Below, one piece after another: positions 44,792-53,652 of a DNA stretch of 64,000 nt (within the stretch, counting starts at the first letter, position 1; each line of letters begins with the position of its first letter). The translations under genes and the position numbers were made by a program. The stretch is from Actinomadura macra NBRC 14102 (lineage in GTDB: Bacteria; Actinomycetota; Actinomycetes; Streptosporangiales; Streptosporangiaceae): positions 1 to 64,000 of the forward strand of contig NZ_BCQT01000014.1 in assembly GCF_001552215.1 (NCBI RefSeq), in the 5' to 3' direction. Under the pieces are notes generated by a model that made no database searches, was not told where the DNA came from, and worked only from the letters and a program-made list of their open reading frames with translations.

Positions 44792-45784
44792 GTGGCTGAG
44801 ATGTTCTACGACGACGCCGCCGACCTGAGCGTGATCCAGGGCCGGCACGTGGCGGTCATCGGTTACGGCAGCCAGGGGCACGCGCACGCGCTCTCCCTGC
44901 GCGACTCCGGCGTCGACGTGCGGGTCGGGCTCCGCGAGGGCTCGGCGAGCCGGGAACTGGCGGAGGCCGAGGGGCTGCGCGTCGTCACCCCGGCGGAGGC
45001 GGCCGAGGAGGCCGACCTCATCATGCTGCTGGCCCCCGACCACCACCACCGGGAGATCTTCGAGAAGGACATCAAGCCCGCCCTCGTGGAGGGCGACGCG
45101 CTGTTCTTCGGCCACGGCTTCAGCATCCGCTACGACCTCGTCCAGCCGCCGGAGGGCGTGGACGTGGCGATGGTCGCGCCGAAGGGCCCGGGCCACCTCG
45201 TCCGCCGTCAGTTCGTCGCGGGCCGCGGCGTGCCGGTGATCGTGGCGGTGGAGAAGGACCCGTCGGGGAACGCCTGGCCGCTGGCGCTGTCGTACGCCAA
45301 GGCCATCGGCGGCCTGCGCGCGGGCGGCATCAGGACCACCTTCACCGAGGAGACCGAGACCGACCTGTTCGGCGAGCAGTCGGTGCTGTGCGGCGGTGTC
45401 TCCGAGCTGATCAAGACCGGGTTCGAGGTGCTCACCGAGGCCGGCTACCAGCCGGAGGTGGCCTACTTCGAGGTCCTGCACGAGATGAAGCTGATCGTCG
45501 ACCTCATGTACGAGGGCGGTATCGCCAAGATGTACTGGTCGGTGTCCGACAACGCCGAGTACGGCGGCTACAGCCGGGGCCCGCGCGTGGTCACGCCGGA
45601 GACCAAGGCCGCGATGAAGAAGATCCTCGGCGAGATCCAGTCCGGCGCGTACGCCAAGGAACTGGTGGAGGAGTTCGAAGGCGGCCAGGCCCGGTTCGGC
45701 AAGTACCGCGAGGAGCTCGCCGAGCACCCGATCGAGAAGACGGGCGCCGAGCTGCGCCCGATGATGAGCTGGCTCAACGACTAG
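44792..45784 (+). CDS. ilvC: Ketol-acid reductoisomerase
   Basis: This NADPH- and Mg-dependent enzyme (330 aa) isomerises and reduces acetolactate to dihydroxyisovalerate. It has the Rossmann site VAVIGYGSQGHAHALSLRDSGVDVRVG, GHGFSIRYD, APKGPGHLVRRQF and the metal-site Glu-rich TEETETDLFGEQSVLCGG. The class I length ends in RPMMSWLND. GTG 44792 follows GAAAGG. It closes the ilvBNC operon, 49 bp after ilvN. A repeat element, not a standard terminator, follows. Confidence 0.95.
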   Translation: MAEMFYDDAADLSVIQGRHVAVIGYGSQGHAHALSLRDSGVDVRVGLREGSASRELAEAEGLRVVTPAEAAEEADLIMLLAPDHHHREIFEKDIKPALVEGDALFFGHGFSIRYDLVQPPEGVDVAMVAPKGPGHLVRRQFVAGRGVPVIVAVEKDPSGNAWPLALSYAKAIGGLRAGGIRTTFTEETETDLFGEQSVLCGGVSELIKTGFEVLTEAGYQPEVAYFEVLHEMKLIVDLMYEGGIAKMYWSVSDNAEYGGYSRGPRVVTPETKAAMKKILGEIQSGAYAKELVEEFEGGQARFGKYREELAEHPIEKTGAELRPMMSWLND

Positions 45785-45791
45785 AACGATC

Positions 45792-45928
45792 TGCAATCCC
45801 GGCCCAGGGCGCTCGACTGGCGGCTCGCCCTTGACCGTGCTCGGGCGAGCGCGTCATCGCTTCGCGATCCGCCCTGGTGAGGCTTGCCTTCAGCGTGCCT
45901 CACCGGGGCAGATAGCACGCTCGCGTGG
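45792..45928 (+). repeat. Dispersed structured intergenic repeat, copy C
   Basis: It begins TGCAATCCCGGCCCAGGG 7 bp after the ilvC stop and ends near CACGCTCGCGTGG. The central hairpin is GGTGAGGC/GCCTCACC with one flanking T-G pair. Compared with copy B, a G-C pair has become A-T on both arms. It may serve as the ilvBNC transcript end. Confidence 0.78.
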
Positions 45929-45965
45929 TAGTTGGGCCTTTCTGCCGTCCCCCCGCTCGTCTCAG

Positions 45966-46745
45966 TCAGCGGGGGAGACGGCGGAAGAGGCTCGTGCGCC
46001 GGGGCAGCTGGGCGCGGCCGGTCGCCATCAGGAGTGTCAGGTGGCCGTCTTCGGTGAAGTCGACCGTGACCTTCTTCGTGCCGAGCGTGCGGTGCTGGGG
46101 TACGGATTTGAGGCGCGGTGCCCGGTTCCTTCCTAGGCGGTCCGCTCTTGTCACGCCCAGCGCCGTGACGGCGATGTGCGCGTCCCAGCGGCCGGGGCCG
46201 AGGGTGGCGAGGTCGGCGAGGACCTCGAAACCCGGCTCGCGGTGTTCGGCGGAGAAGCCGTGCTCTTTGCCGGACGTCCGCTCCCGCAGGATCACCTCCA
46301 CGGTCGCGTGGTGCGTCTCGACGCGTTGGAGGGCCGCCGTGCCGCGGATCCGCAGTCTCCCGCCCTGCCAGCCCAGGGCGTCCAGCCGATGGTCGACACC
46401 GACCTCGGTGGTGATGTCGGCGTCCTGTCGCGAGACACCCCTCAGGTAGGGGTAGAGCGCGTAGATCCTCCCGCCGACCACGACGGCGCCCGCGGGGCTG
46501 CCCTCCGTCTCGTCGCGGATCAGCCGCTCCAGCTCTTCGCGCAGGCCGTGCTGGATGCAGAACGCGCGGAGCCGGACGGACGCCGGGAGCGCGGCCCGTG
46601 CGGCGTCGCTGAGGCCCTCCTCGCCGATCACCCGCCGGGTGCCCTCGACCAGCCGCTCCCGCTGGAGGCGGTCGAGGTCCAGGTAGCGGTGGTCGTACAC
46701 GCGCAAGACGTCGCGCAGGACGCTGATGGTGCTGTCCGAGCCCAC
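45966..46745 (-). CDS. Glycosyltransferase-associated domain protein (possible fragment)
   Basis: This 259-aa soluble protein has no catalytic motif I recognise. The helical N-terminus (LRDVLRVYDHRYLDLDRLQRERLVEGTRRVIGEEGL) and the following region (RLRAFCIQHGLREELERLIRDE, then GGRIYALYPYLRG) resemble a known accessory region. The C-terminal beta-rich part (LGWQGGRLRIRGTAALQRVETHHATVEVILRERTSG, GRWDAHIAVTALG) does too. That region follows GT2 or glycerophosphotransferase domains in actinobacterial teichoic-acid-type enzymes. Here the enzyme domain is absent. GTG 46745 has GGGAGGG upstream, so it is translatable on its own. It may be a remnant or a stand-alone partner. Confidence 0.5.
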   Translation of the reverse strand: MGSDSTISVLRDVLRVYDHRYLDLDRLQRERLVEGTRRVIGEEGLSDAARAALPASVRLRAFCIQHGLREELERLIRDETEGSPAGAVVVGGRIYALYPYLRGVSRQDADITTEVGVDHRLDALGWQGGRLRIRGTAALQRVETHHATVEVILRERTSGKEHGFSAEHREPGFEVLADLATLGPGRWDAHIAVTALGVTRADRLGRNRAPRLKSVPQHRTLGTKKVTVDFTEDGHLTLLMATGRAQLPRRTSLFRRLPR

Positions 46746-46833
46746 GGGTCCCTCCCTGTCGATCGCTCGCTCCGGTCACGGTAAGCCCCAGGTCGATCGC
46801 GGACGGTGAAATTCAGGGAGCGTGTCTCCCAGG

Positions 46834-46881
46834 ATGCATACTCGGTATTGCCAGTAACATACGCGGTATGCATACTTGGTA
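46834..46881. promoter_or_regulatory. Direct repeats at the padR promoter
   Basis: ATGCATACTCGGTA (46834-46847) recurs as ATGCATACTTGGTA (46868-46881), centre to centre 34 bp, just before the padR ATG. GCATAC and GTATGC also form inverted arms across the interval. This looks like the PadR autoregulatory site. Confidence 0.6.
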
Positions 46882-46884
46882 GGT

Positions 46885-47472
46885 ATGTCGATCCGTCATG
46901 GCCTGCTGGCGCTGCTGTCCCAGGGGCCCCGCTACGGCTACCAGCTGCGCGCCGAGTTCGAGTCGTCCACGGGCGCCACCTGGCCGCTGAACATCGGGCA
47001 GGTGTACTCCACCCTGTCCCGCCTCGAACGCGACGAGATGGTCACCCGGGTCGGCGCCGACGACGAGGGGCGGTTCGTCTACCGGATCACCCCGGCGGGC
47101 GAGACGGACGTGCGGCGCTGGTTCGCCACTCCGATCGCCCGCGCCGACCGGCCCCGCGACGAGCTGGCGATCAAGCTCGCGATGGCCGTCACCACGCCTG
47201 GCGTCGACGTCCGGCAGGTCGTGCAGACCCAGCGCACCGCGTCGCTGCGCACTCTGCAGGACCTCACCCGGCTGAAGGCGGACGCACCCGCGACGCCCAC
47301 CGACCAGGGGGACACCGCGTGGCGGCTCGTCCTGGAATCCATGATCTTCCAGACGGAGGCGGAGGTGCGCTGGCTCGACCACTGCGAGTCCTACGTCGTG
47401 CGCGCCCTCCCGGCCTCCGCGCCGCCGGCGCCCGCCCCGGACCCGGCCGACAACGAGGAGGCGCACCGATGA
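46885..47472 (+). CDS. PadR-family transcriptional regulator
   Basis: This winged-helix regulator (195 aa) has the PadR N-terminal domain (HGLLALLSQGPRYGYQLRAEFESSTG, LNIGQVYSTLSRLERDEMV, FVYRITPAGETDVRRWF). A C-terminal Vir-type dimerisation helix contains ESMIFQTEAEVRWLDHCESYV. ATG 46885 begins MSIRHGLL. Its stop overlaps the ABC ATPase start as ATGA. It most likely represses its own three-gene operon until an unknown drug or ligand is present. Confidence 0.9.
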   Translation: MSIRHGLLALLSQGPRYGYQLRAEFESSTGATWPLNIGQVYSTLSRLERDEMVTRVGADDEGRFVYRITPAGETDVRRWFATPIARADRPRDELAIKLAMAVTTPGVDVRQVVQTQRTASLRTLQDLTRLKADAPATPTDQGDTAWRLVLESMIFQTEAEVRWLDHCESYVVRALPASAPPAPAPDPADNEEAHR

Positions 47473-48185
47473 GCGTCCTGGCCATGCACGCCGTCTCCCG
47501 CGACCACGGGACGGGCGCGGGGCTCGTCCACGCGTTGCGGGAGATCGATCTGATGGTCGCCGCCGGTGAGTTCGTCGCCGTGATGGGGCCGTCCGGATCG
47601 GGCAAGTCGACGCTGCTGACGCTGGCCGGGGGCCTTGACACCCCGACGTCCGGCCAGGTCGTGGTCGAGGGCGCCGACCTCGGCGCGCTGGGGGCGGTCG
47701 GGCGGTCGGCGCTGCGCCGCCGCAGCGTCGGCTACGTCTTCCAGGACCTCAACCTCATCCCGAGCCTCAGCGCGGCCGAGAATGTCATGCTGCCGCGCGA
47801 GCTGGACGGCGTCCGGGCCCGGCGGGCGCGGCAGGAGGCGGCGCAGGCGCTTCAGGAGGTCGGCGTCGCCGAGCTCGCCGACCGTTTTCCCGACGAGATG
47901 TCCGGCGGCCAGCAGCAGCGGGTCGCCATCGCCCGTGCGCTGGTCGGGGACCGGCGGCTCGTCCTGGCCGACGAGCCGACCGGCGCCCTCGACAGCCAGA
48001 CCGGCGAGGACGTGATGCGCATCCTGCGGGCCCGCTGCGACGCGGGTGCCGCCTGCCTGATGGTCACGCACGAGTCGCGGCACGCCGCCTGGGCCGATCG
48101 CGTGGTGTTCCTGCGCGACGGGCGGGTCGTCGACGCCACGCCCGGCCGTCCCGGCCCGGAGACCCTCCTTGAGGAGGCCCGGTGA
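47469..48185 (+). CDS. ABC transporter ATP-binding protein (MacB/LolD type)
   Basis: This cytoplasmic ATPase (238 aa) has Walker A GPSGSGKST, Q-loop YVFQDLNLIPSLSAAENVMLP, signature MSGGQQQR, Walker B RLVLADEPTGALDS and the switch His in VTHESRHA. These match the MacB/LolD group that pairs with FtsX-like permeases. ATG 47469 overlaps padR (ATGA), and its own stop overlaps the permease start, so all three are translationally coupled. Confidence 0.93.
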   Translation: MSVLAMHAVSRDHGTGAGLVHALREIDLMVAAGEFVAVMGPSGSGKSTLLTLAGGLDTPTSGQVVVEGADLGALGAVGRSALRRRSVGYVFQDLNLIPSLSAAENVMLPRELDGVRARRARQEAAQALQEVGVAELADRFPDEMSGGQQQRVAIARALVGDRRLVLADEPTGALDSQTGEDVMRILRARCDAGAACLMVTHESRHAAWADRVVFLRDGRVVDATPGRPGPETLLEEAR

Positions 48186-50764
48186 GGTCCTACGCGCCGT
48201 CGCTGCGCATGGCGCGGCGGGACGCGGTGCGCGCCAAGGGCCGCACCGCACTCGTCATGTGCATGATCGGGCTGCCCGTCGCGATGATCGTGGCGGTCGC
48301 CGCGCTGGTGACGACCATGGAGTGGTCACCGCGCGAGTCGCTGCCCTACGACCTCGGCGCCGCCGACGCGCGGCTCGCCGGGGGCGGGCATGCCCCGATC
48401 CGGCAGGACCCGGTGAACATCGAGATGCAGTTCCCGCAGGACGGGGCATCGTCCGGTGAGCCCTGGACCACCGAGGAGATCGTCCGCCGGGTCACCGCCG
48501 AGTACGGCCCGCGCGCCCGCGTCCTGCCCCTGATCCACAAGACGGTGGCGTTGAAGACCCCGCGGGGATACCGGGAGTCGGAGGGCGTCGAGCTGGACGT
48601 GCGCGACCCCCTGGCCCGCGGCATGTACACGATCACCGAGGGCCGGGCGCCCGCCGCACCGGACGAGATCGCGCTGTCGCCCTCATTGGCTGGCCGCGAG
48701 TTCACGATCGGGTCCGCGGTCGTGATCGACCGCGCGGGCACCGTCCGGCGCGTCGTCGGCCACGTCGAGGATCCCCGCGCCCGCGGCGATCACCTCGCGC
48801 TCGCGCCGCCCGGCGGGCTCTCCGCCACCGGCGACTCGGCCCCGGAATGGCTGATCAGCACCGGCCGGCCGGTCACCTGGGCCGACGTCACCAAGCTCAA
48901 CCAGGACGGGATCGCGGCGCTGTCCCGCGCGGTCGTCGAGCACCCGCCGTCGGTGGCCCTGCCCGCCGACGCCGAGGCGCGCAGCGGCAGCGGCCAGGCG
49001 ATCGTCGTCATGACGGTCGCGATGATCGTGCTGGAGATCGTGCTGCTGGCCGGGCCCGCGTTCGCCGTGGGCATCCGCCGCCAGCGGCGCCTGCTCGCGC
49101 TCATCGCGGTGGCGGGCGGAGACGGGCGGCACCTGCGGGCCGTCGTGCTGGCGGGCGGTCTGGTGATCGGGGGCGCCGCCGCGCTGGCGGGAGGGGCGCT
49201 CGGCATGACCGGCGCGGCGGTGACCAAGCTGGTCGCCGAGTCCACCACCGACAACGCGTTCGGCCCGTTCGAGGTGCCCTGGCTCCAGGTCGCCCTGACG
49301 ATGGCGCTCGGCGTCGGCAGCGGCGTGCTCGCCGCGTACGTGCCCGCGCGGCAGGCCGCGCGGATGGACGTCGTCGCCGCCCTCGCGGGCCGCCGCGAGC
49401 GGGGCATGCCGAAGCGTGGCTGGCCGATCGCCGGCGCCGCGGCCGTCGCGGTGGGCGTGTTCCTCAGCCTGGCCGGGGTGCGGGTACTGCGTGAGTTCGG
49501 CGCCGCCCTCGGCGCCGTCGTGATCATCGCCGGCTTCGTCATGGCGGGGCCGTGGCTGGTCGGCGCCGCGGGCCGGGTCGCCGGGCGGCTGCCGGTGCCG
49601 CTGCGCCTCGCCGTCCGGGACGGCTCGCGCAACCGCGGCCGGTCCGCGCCGGCGGTCGCCGCGATCATGGCGGCGGTCGCGGGGATCACCGCCCTGGCCA
49701 TCGCCAACGCCAGTGACCTCCGTCAGGCCCGGATGGACTACACGCCCCGGCTGCCGATGGGCTCGGCGATGATCCGCCCGCCGCTGGACCGGGTGGACGC
49801 TCTGCGGCCGGTGCTCGCCCGCGAGCTTCCCGGCGGCTCGATGCTCGACCTGCGGGTCCTGCCGGGAGAGAACTCGGTGTGTACCGGGGGCGACACGGCC
49901 AAGTGCCCCTCGGTGCGGTTCGCCGGCCGGCGCCTCGGCGAGTCGCTGGAGTACCTGGACGCGGTCGTGGGCGGCGCCCCCGAGGCCCGGATGCTGCTCG
50001 GCCGCGACGACCCCGCCGTGAACGCCGCCCTCGCCGAGGGCAAGATCGTGGTGTTCGCGTCCCGGCCGCTGACTGGCGGCACGACGACGGCCACCGTGTC
50101 GGTGTGGGTGGACGACCAGCCGCGCGTCCTCAAGGAGGTGCCGGGACTGCCCGCGATCGGCGTCGAGACGGACCCGCACGTGCCGGCGCTGGTGCCCCCG
50201 TCCGCCGCCGCGAAGATCGGCGTCCCCGCCCGCGTGGAGGCGTTCGGCGTGGACCGGGCACGGCACCGGCTCACCCGGGCCGAGCAGGCGCGGCTGACCG
50301 AGGTGGTCGCCGGAGCCAGCGAACAGCCCGCGGACGGCGCCGTCTACGTCGAGCGGGGCTTCACCCGGACCGGTGAGGTGATGATGCTGCTGCTGGCGGC
50401 CGCGGGCGGCGTGCTGGCGCTCGGCGGATCGCTGATCGCCACCGGGCTGTCGTCCGCCGACGCCCGTCCCGACCTCGCCACGCTCGCGGCGATCGGCGCG
50501 CGGCCGCGGACCCGCCGGCTGCTGATGATGGGCCAGGCGGGGTTCGTCGCGGTGCTCGGCTGCTGGCTCGGGCTCGCGGCGGGGCTCGTCCCGGGCATCG
50601 CCGTGGCGCGGCCCCTCACCCATGACCCATCCCATGGGACGATCGTGGACATACCCTGGCAGGTTCTCCTGCTCATCGGGGTGGTCGTGCCGCTCATGGC
50701 GATGCTCGCGGCGGGGATCTTCACCCGATCCCGGCTCCCCCTGTCGCACCGCATCGTCGCCTGA
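48182..50764 (+). CDS. FtsX-like ABC transporter permease
   Basis: This 860-aa membrane protein has an N-terminal helix, a periplasmic-type domain of about 220 residues, and an FtsX helix bundle (VVMTVAMIVLEIVLLAGPAFAVGIRRQRRLLALIAVAGGDGRHLRAVVLAGG, residues about 275-330, described). A second extracytoplasmic domain contains two cysteines (NSVCTGGDTAKCPSV), and a final FtsX bundle reaches the C-terminus. GTG 48182 overlaps the ATPase stop. Function may be export or cell-envelope stress response; the substrate is unknown. Confidence 0.88.
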   Translation: MRSYAPSLRMARRDAVRAKGRTALVMCMIGLPVAMIVAVAALVTTMEWSPRESLPYDLGAADARLAGGGHAPIRQDPVNIEMQFPQDGASSGEPWTTEEIVRRVTAEYGPRARVLPLIHKTVALKTPRGYRESEGVELDVRDPLARGMYTITEGRAPAAPDEIALSPSLAGREFTIGSAVVIDRAGTVRRVVGHVEDPRARGDHLALAPPGGLSATGDSAPEWLISTGRPVTWADVTKLNQDGIAALSRAVVEHPPSVALPADAEARSGSGQAIVVMTVAMIVLEIVLLAGPAFAVGIRRQRRLLALIAVAGGDGRHLRAVVLAGGLVIGGAAALAGGALGMTGAAVTKLVAESTTDNAFGPFEVPWLQVALTMALGVGSGVLAAYVPARQAARMDVVAALAGRRERGMPKRGWPIAGAAAVAVGVFLSLAGVRVLREFGAALGAVVIIAGFVMAGPWLVGAAGRVAGRLPVPLRLAVRDGSRNRGRSAPAVAAIMAAVAGITALAIANASDLRQARMDYTPRLPMGSAMIRPPLDRVDALRPVLARELPGGSMLDLRVLPGENSVCTGGDTAKCPSVRFAGRRLGESLEYLDAVVGGAPEARMLLGRDDPAVNAALAEGKIVVFASRPLTGGTTTATVSVWVDDQPRVLKEVPGLPAIGVETDPHVPALVPPSAAAKIGVPARVEAFGVDRARHRLTRAEQARLTEVVAGASEQPADGAVYVERGFTRTGEVMMLLLAAAGGVLALGGSLIATGLSSADARPDLATLAAIGARPRTRRLLMMGQAGFVAVLGCWLGLAAGLVPGIAVARPLTHDPSHGTIVDIPWQVLLLIGVVVPLMAMLAAGIFTRSRLPLSHRIVA

Positions 50765-50803
50765 TCGCCCGGTCGGTGCCGGCGGGCTGGTAGCGTCCGG
50801 CGC

Positions 50804-52342
50804 GTGGCTGAGGCGGTTGTGGTGGAGGGGCCCGTGGACGAGGCTCCGGTCGGCCGCGGAGGAGGGACGCGTCCGCGGCGACGGCGCGCGGCGCTGTGGG
50901 CGCTCGTCACGGCGAGCGCGGCGCTGTACGCGGCGTACTCGCTGATGCGGCTGCGCGCTTTCCGGGCGAGCAGCTATGACCTGGTGATCTTCGACCAGGC
51001 GATCCGCTCCTACAGCCGGTTCGAACTGCCCGTGGCCATGGTCAAGGGCGTCCACAACGGATTCGGCCCGCACTTTGCGATCCTGGGTGACCACTTCTCG
51101 CCGATCCTCGCCCTGCTGGCGCCGCTGTACTGGCTCCACGACGGGCCGGGGACGCTGCTGGTCGCCCAGGCGGTGCTGTTCGCGCTCGCGATCGTGCCGA
51201 TCTGGCGCTACGCCGAGCGCCGGTTCGGCGCGGGCGCGGCGTACTGCACGGCCGCTGCGTACGCGTTGTCCTGGCCCGTCGCCGAGGCCCTCGCGTTCGA
51301 CTTCCACGAGGTCGCGTTCGTGCCGGTGCTGTCGGCGCTCATGGTCGAGCGCTACGACGCCGGGCGGCGCGGTTCGGCGGCGGTCGCCGCGCTGGCCCTG
51401 CTCCTCGTCAAGGAGGACATGGGCCTCCTGCTGGTGGGTTTCGGGATCTTCCTGCTCACCCAGCACGAACCCCGCGACGCCGAGGACGGGGGATGGCTGC
51501 CGCGCGGCGACCGGCGCGCCGGCCTCGCCTACATCGTCGGCGGCCTCGTCGCGACCTGGGTGTGCTCGCGGCTGATCATCGCGGTCTTCGGTGGCGACAA
51601 CGACTACTACTGGGCCTACGGGTCGCTCGGCCCCGACCTGCCGCACGCCGCCGTGTACGCCCTGACACACCCGTGGGACGTGCTGGCCGTCCTCGGCACG
51701 CCCCCGCACAAGCTCGGCACGATGGCGCTGCTCGTCCTGCCGCTGCTGCTGCTTCCGCTGGCATCGCCGCTGACGCTGACCATCCTGCCGCTGCTGGCCG
51801 AGCGGATGCTCGCCAGCCGCTTCGGTAACTGGTGGGAGCCCCACTACCACTACAACGCGTTCATCGTCGCGGTCCTCGTCATGGCGTCCGTGGACGGTGC
51901 GGCGCGGCTACGCAAGCGGCTCGGGCCGCAGGTGCGCGTCCGGATTCCGGCCCTGCTGCCCGCCGCGGCGCTCCTGACCGCGGCGGTCGTGTGCGTGCCG
52001 TTCTTCGCCTTCGTCCATCTGGCCGACCCCGCACTGTGGCGGCGGAACGAGCGGGCACGCGCCGCCGCGGCCGTCGCGTCCCGGATTCCGGACGGGGCGC
52101 TCGTCGAGTCGGCCAACGCGATCGGCCCCGCGCTGACGACCCGCACCCGCGTCCTGCTGTGGGACGGGCAGCCCCGCCGGGCGCCCTGGGTGATCGCCGA
52201 TGTCGAGCGGCTGGAGTTCCCCTTCCGGACTGTGGCCGAGCAGCGGCGCCGCGTGGAGTCGCTGCTCGCGCTGGGGTATCGGGAGGTCTACCGGCAGGAC
52301 GGATACGTCGTCCTGCACCGGGACATAGCCGATCCCTGGTGA
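50804..52342 (+). CDS. DUF2079 multi-spanning membrane protein
   Basis: This 512-aa membrane protein has about ten helices. DUF2079 motifs include SYDLVIFDQAIRSYSRF, FGPHFAILGDHFSPILALLAPLYWL and DFHEVAFVPVLSALMVERYD. VKEDMGLLLVGFGIFLL, the loop GDNDYYWAYGSLG and NWWEPHYHYNAFI also fit. The family is distantly related to GT-C glycosyltransferases; acidic first-loop residues (FDQ, GDHFSP) fit that but do not prove it. GTG 50804 lies 7 nt after TAGCGT and lacks a ribosome site, so it is probably leaderless. Confidence 0.88.
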   Translation: MAEAVVVEGPVDEAPVGRGGGTRPRRRRAALWALVTASAALYAAYSLMRLRAFRASSYDLVIFDQAIRSYSRFELPVAMVKGVHNGFGPHFAILGDHFSPILALLAPLYWLHDGPGTLLVAQAVLFALAIVPIWRYAERRFGAGAAYCTAAAYALSWPVAEALAFDFHEVAFVPVLSALMVERYDAGRRGSAAVAALALLLVKEDMGLLLVGFGIFLLTQHEPRDAEDGGWLPRGDRRAGLAYIVGGLVATWVCSRLIIAVFGGDNDYYWAYGSLGPDLPHAAVYALTHPWDVLAVLGTPPHKLGTMALLVLPLLLLPLASPLTLTILPLLAERMLASRFGNWWEPHYHYNAFIVAVLVMASVDGAARLRKRLGPQVRVRIPALLPAAALLTAAVVCVPFFAFVHLADPALWRRNERARAAAAVASRIPDGALVESANAIGPALTTRTRVLLWDGQPRRAPWVIADVERLEFPFRTVAEQRRRVESLLALGYREVYRQDGYVVLHRDIADPW

Positions 52343-52723
52343 ACGTGGGCTGTACAGCGGATAAATCCAGATCGTTTGGACAAGGCGTCCAATGACAGTC
52401 CGTCACAGAGTGGGTCAGAATGTCGGTGAAGGCTGCCAGCCGCAAACATAAACCTACACTTTTGCTCCACTTTGCTGGATACTTGAAGAAAGTCGCGAAC
52501 GGCCGCGGCCGGCCAGGAGACCTGCCTGCGCTAACACTCATGTGACCGCTGCCGGGCGGCGTTGGGGCGGAGCGCATGAGTGGTGACGAGCTGATCGGGA
52601 GCACGGTAAGCCGGCGGTGCGGGCGGACGGCGAAATTTATTCCCCTCGCGACAATGTCGGAGGCAACTAATTCCCCGCTCGGCAAAGCGGGCCGCCGGGT
52701 GATATCTGGCGGGGAGTCGTGAC
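52343..52723. other. Intergenic region before the TS-like gene, 381 bp
   Basis: No coding frame was convincing. TTGGAC-AAGGC-GTCCAA (52376-52392) is a perfect inverted repeat. The segment 52440-52500 is AT-rich (CAAACATAAACCTACACTTT) and is the best promoter candidate. GGGGAG lies 8 nt before the next ATG. Confidence 0.45.
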
Positions 52724-53362
52724 ATGGCGGCGCCAGAGGGCCATGACGTCCAGCGATGGGAGACCTGCGGGCAGGCGTGGATCGGCGTGCTCCGGCACGT
52801 CTGGGCGGCTGGCGAGGCCGGTATGGACGACCGCGGACCCATCATCGAGGGGCCGCCGCTGCTCTTCGAGGTCGCCTCGCTGAGCTGGGAGGACCCGATC
52901 CTGCGCGAGCACGGGGACGCCGCGGGCCTCGTCCGGCGGGCGCAGGAGCGCACCCGGCGCGTCGTGCGCGGCCGCTACGGGCCGCGGCTGCGCGACCTCG
53001 ACGGTGTGGACCAGCTCGCCTGGGTCGTGGACCTGCTGCGGGCCAGGCCGTGGACGACGAGCGCGTGGATCTCGCTGACGCTGCCGGGCGAGGCGTCCGA
53101 GGGCCTGCCGAACCTCACCGCCCTGTCGTTCCGCATCCGCGGCTACCGGCTGATCATGACCGGGATGTTCCGGTCGCAGGACGTCTACCCCGGCTACCTG
53201 ATCTACATCCCGCTGCGCGCCGTCCAGCTCCAGGTCGCCGAGGAGCTGGGGCTGCCGGCCGGGCCGCTGCGGGTGTTCGTGGACGTCCCGCATCTGCTGG
53301 TCGCGGACGCCGAACGGGTCGCGTCCGTCCTCACCGCGATGCCCGAGCCCAACGCGGCGTGA
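52724..53362 (+). CDS. Thymidylate synthase-like protein lacking the catalytic cysteine
   Basis: This 212-aa protein aligns by eye along thymidylate synthase. DDRG (Arg37) sits where the NDRTG phosphate arginine is, and YGPRLR corresponds to YGKQWR. DQLAWVVDLLRARPWTTSAWISL corresponds to the helix and strand before the active site. FRSQDVY keeps the RSxD dUMP-binding motif (150-153), and VPHLL keeps the His (190). The catalytic PCHxxxQF reads PNLTALSF, with Asn130 in place of Cys, and the Asn that selects dUMP is missing. Classic methylation is therefore unlikely. It may bind nucleotides or act as a TS-like hydroxymethylase or unrelated enzyme. ATG 52724 has GGGGAG upstream. Confidence 0.7.
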   Translation: MAAPEGHDVQRWETCGQAWIGVLRHVWAAGEAGMDDRGPIIEGPPLLFEVASLSWEDPILREHGDAAGLVRRAQERTRRVVRGRYGPRLRDLDGVDQLAWVVDLLRARPWTTSAWISLTLPGEASEGLPNLTALSFRIRGYRLIMTGMFRSQDVYPGYLIYIPLRAVQLQVAEELGLPAGPLRVFVDVPHLLVADAERVASVLTAMPEPNAA

Positions 53363-53365
53363 CGG

Positions 53366-53383
53366 GTCCGGCCCCGGCCGGAC
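53366..53383 (+). terminator. Hairpin after the TS-like gene
   Basis: GTCCGGCC (53366-53373) is followed almost directly by GGCCGGAC (53376-53383), giving a 7-bp stem with a short loop just after the stop. Compatible with a terminator. Confidence 0.45.
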
Positions 53384-53396
53384 GCGGTGCTGAGCC

Positions 53397-53426
53397 GGAC
53401 TTGACCCGACTTGACCAGGCTTGACC
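53397..53426 (+). repeat. Three 10-bp tandem boxes upstream of serA
   Basis: GGACTTGACC, CGACTTGACC and AGGCTTGACC follow each other without gaps, so the core CTTGACC recurs every 10 bp, about one helical turn. They lie 226 bp before the serA start. They could be binding boxes on one DNA face, or slippage products. TTGACC also resembles a -35 element. Confidence 0.55.
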
Positions 53427-53652
53427 AAATCTGGTGTGGGTCGGCCCGGACGGGTTGCCGCGGATGTTCCGGCTGCCGCCGACCCGGCGCCCGGCGGGGG
53501 ATAGACTCGCCAGCGGGGGCCGAGAGCACGACGAGGTGACTCGCGACTTCACCTGCACACCTTCAGCGGCACACCGTGCTCACCCGCACGCACGCCGACC
53601 CGCAGACGTGCACATCCGACCGCGTACATCCGACATCCGAAGGACTGTTTCC

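Noticed and set aside
48683..51850. 1055-codon open frame antisense to the ABC permease and DUF2079 genes
   Set aside because: Gln/His/Arg-rich shadow translation spanning two real genes and their junction; not plausible as a protein.
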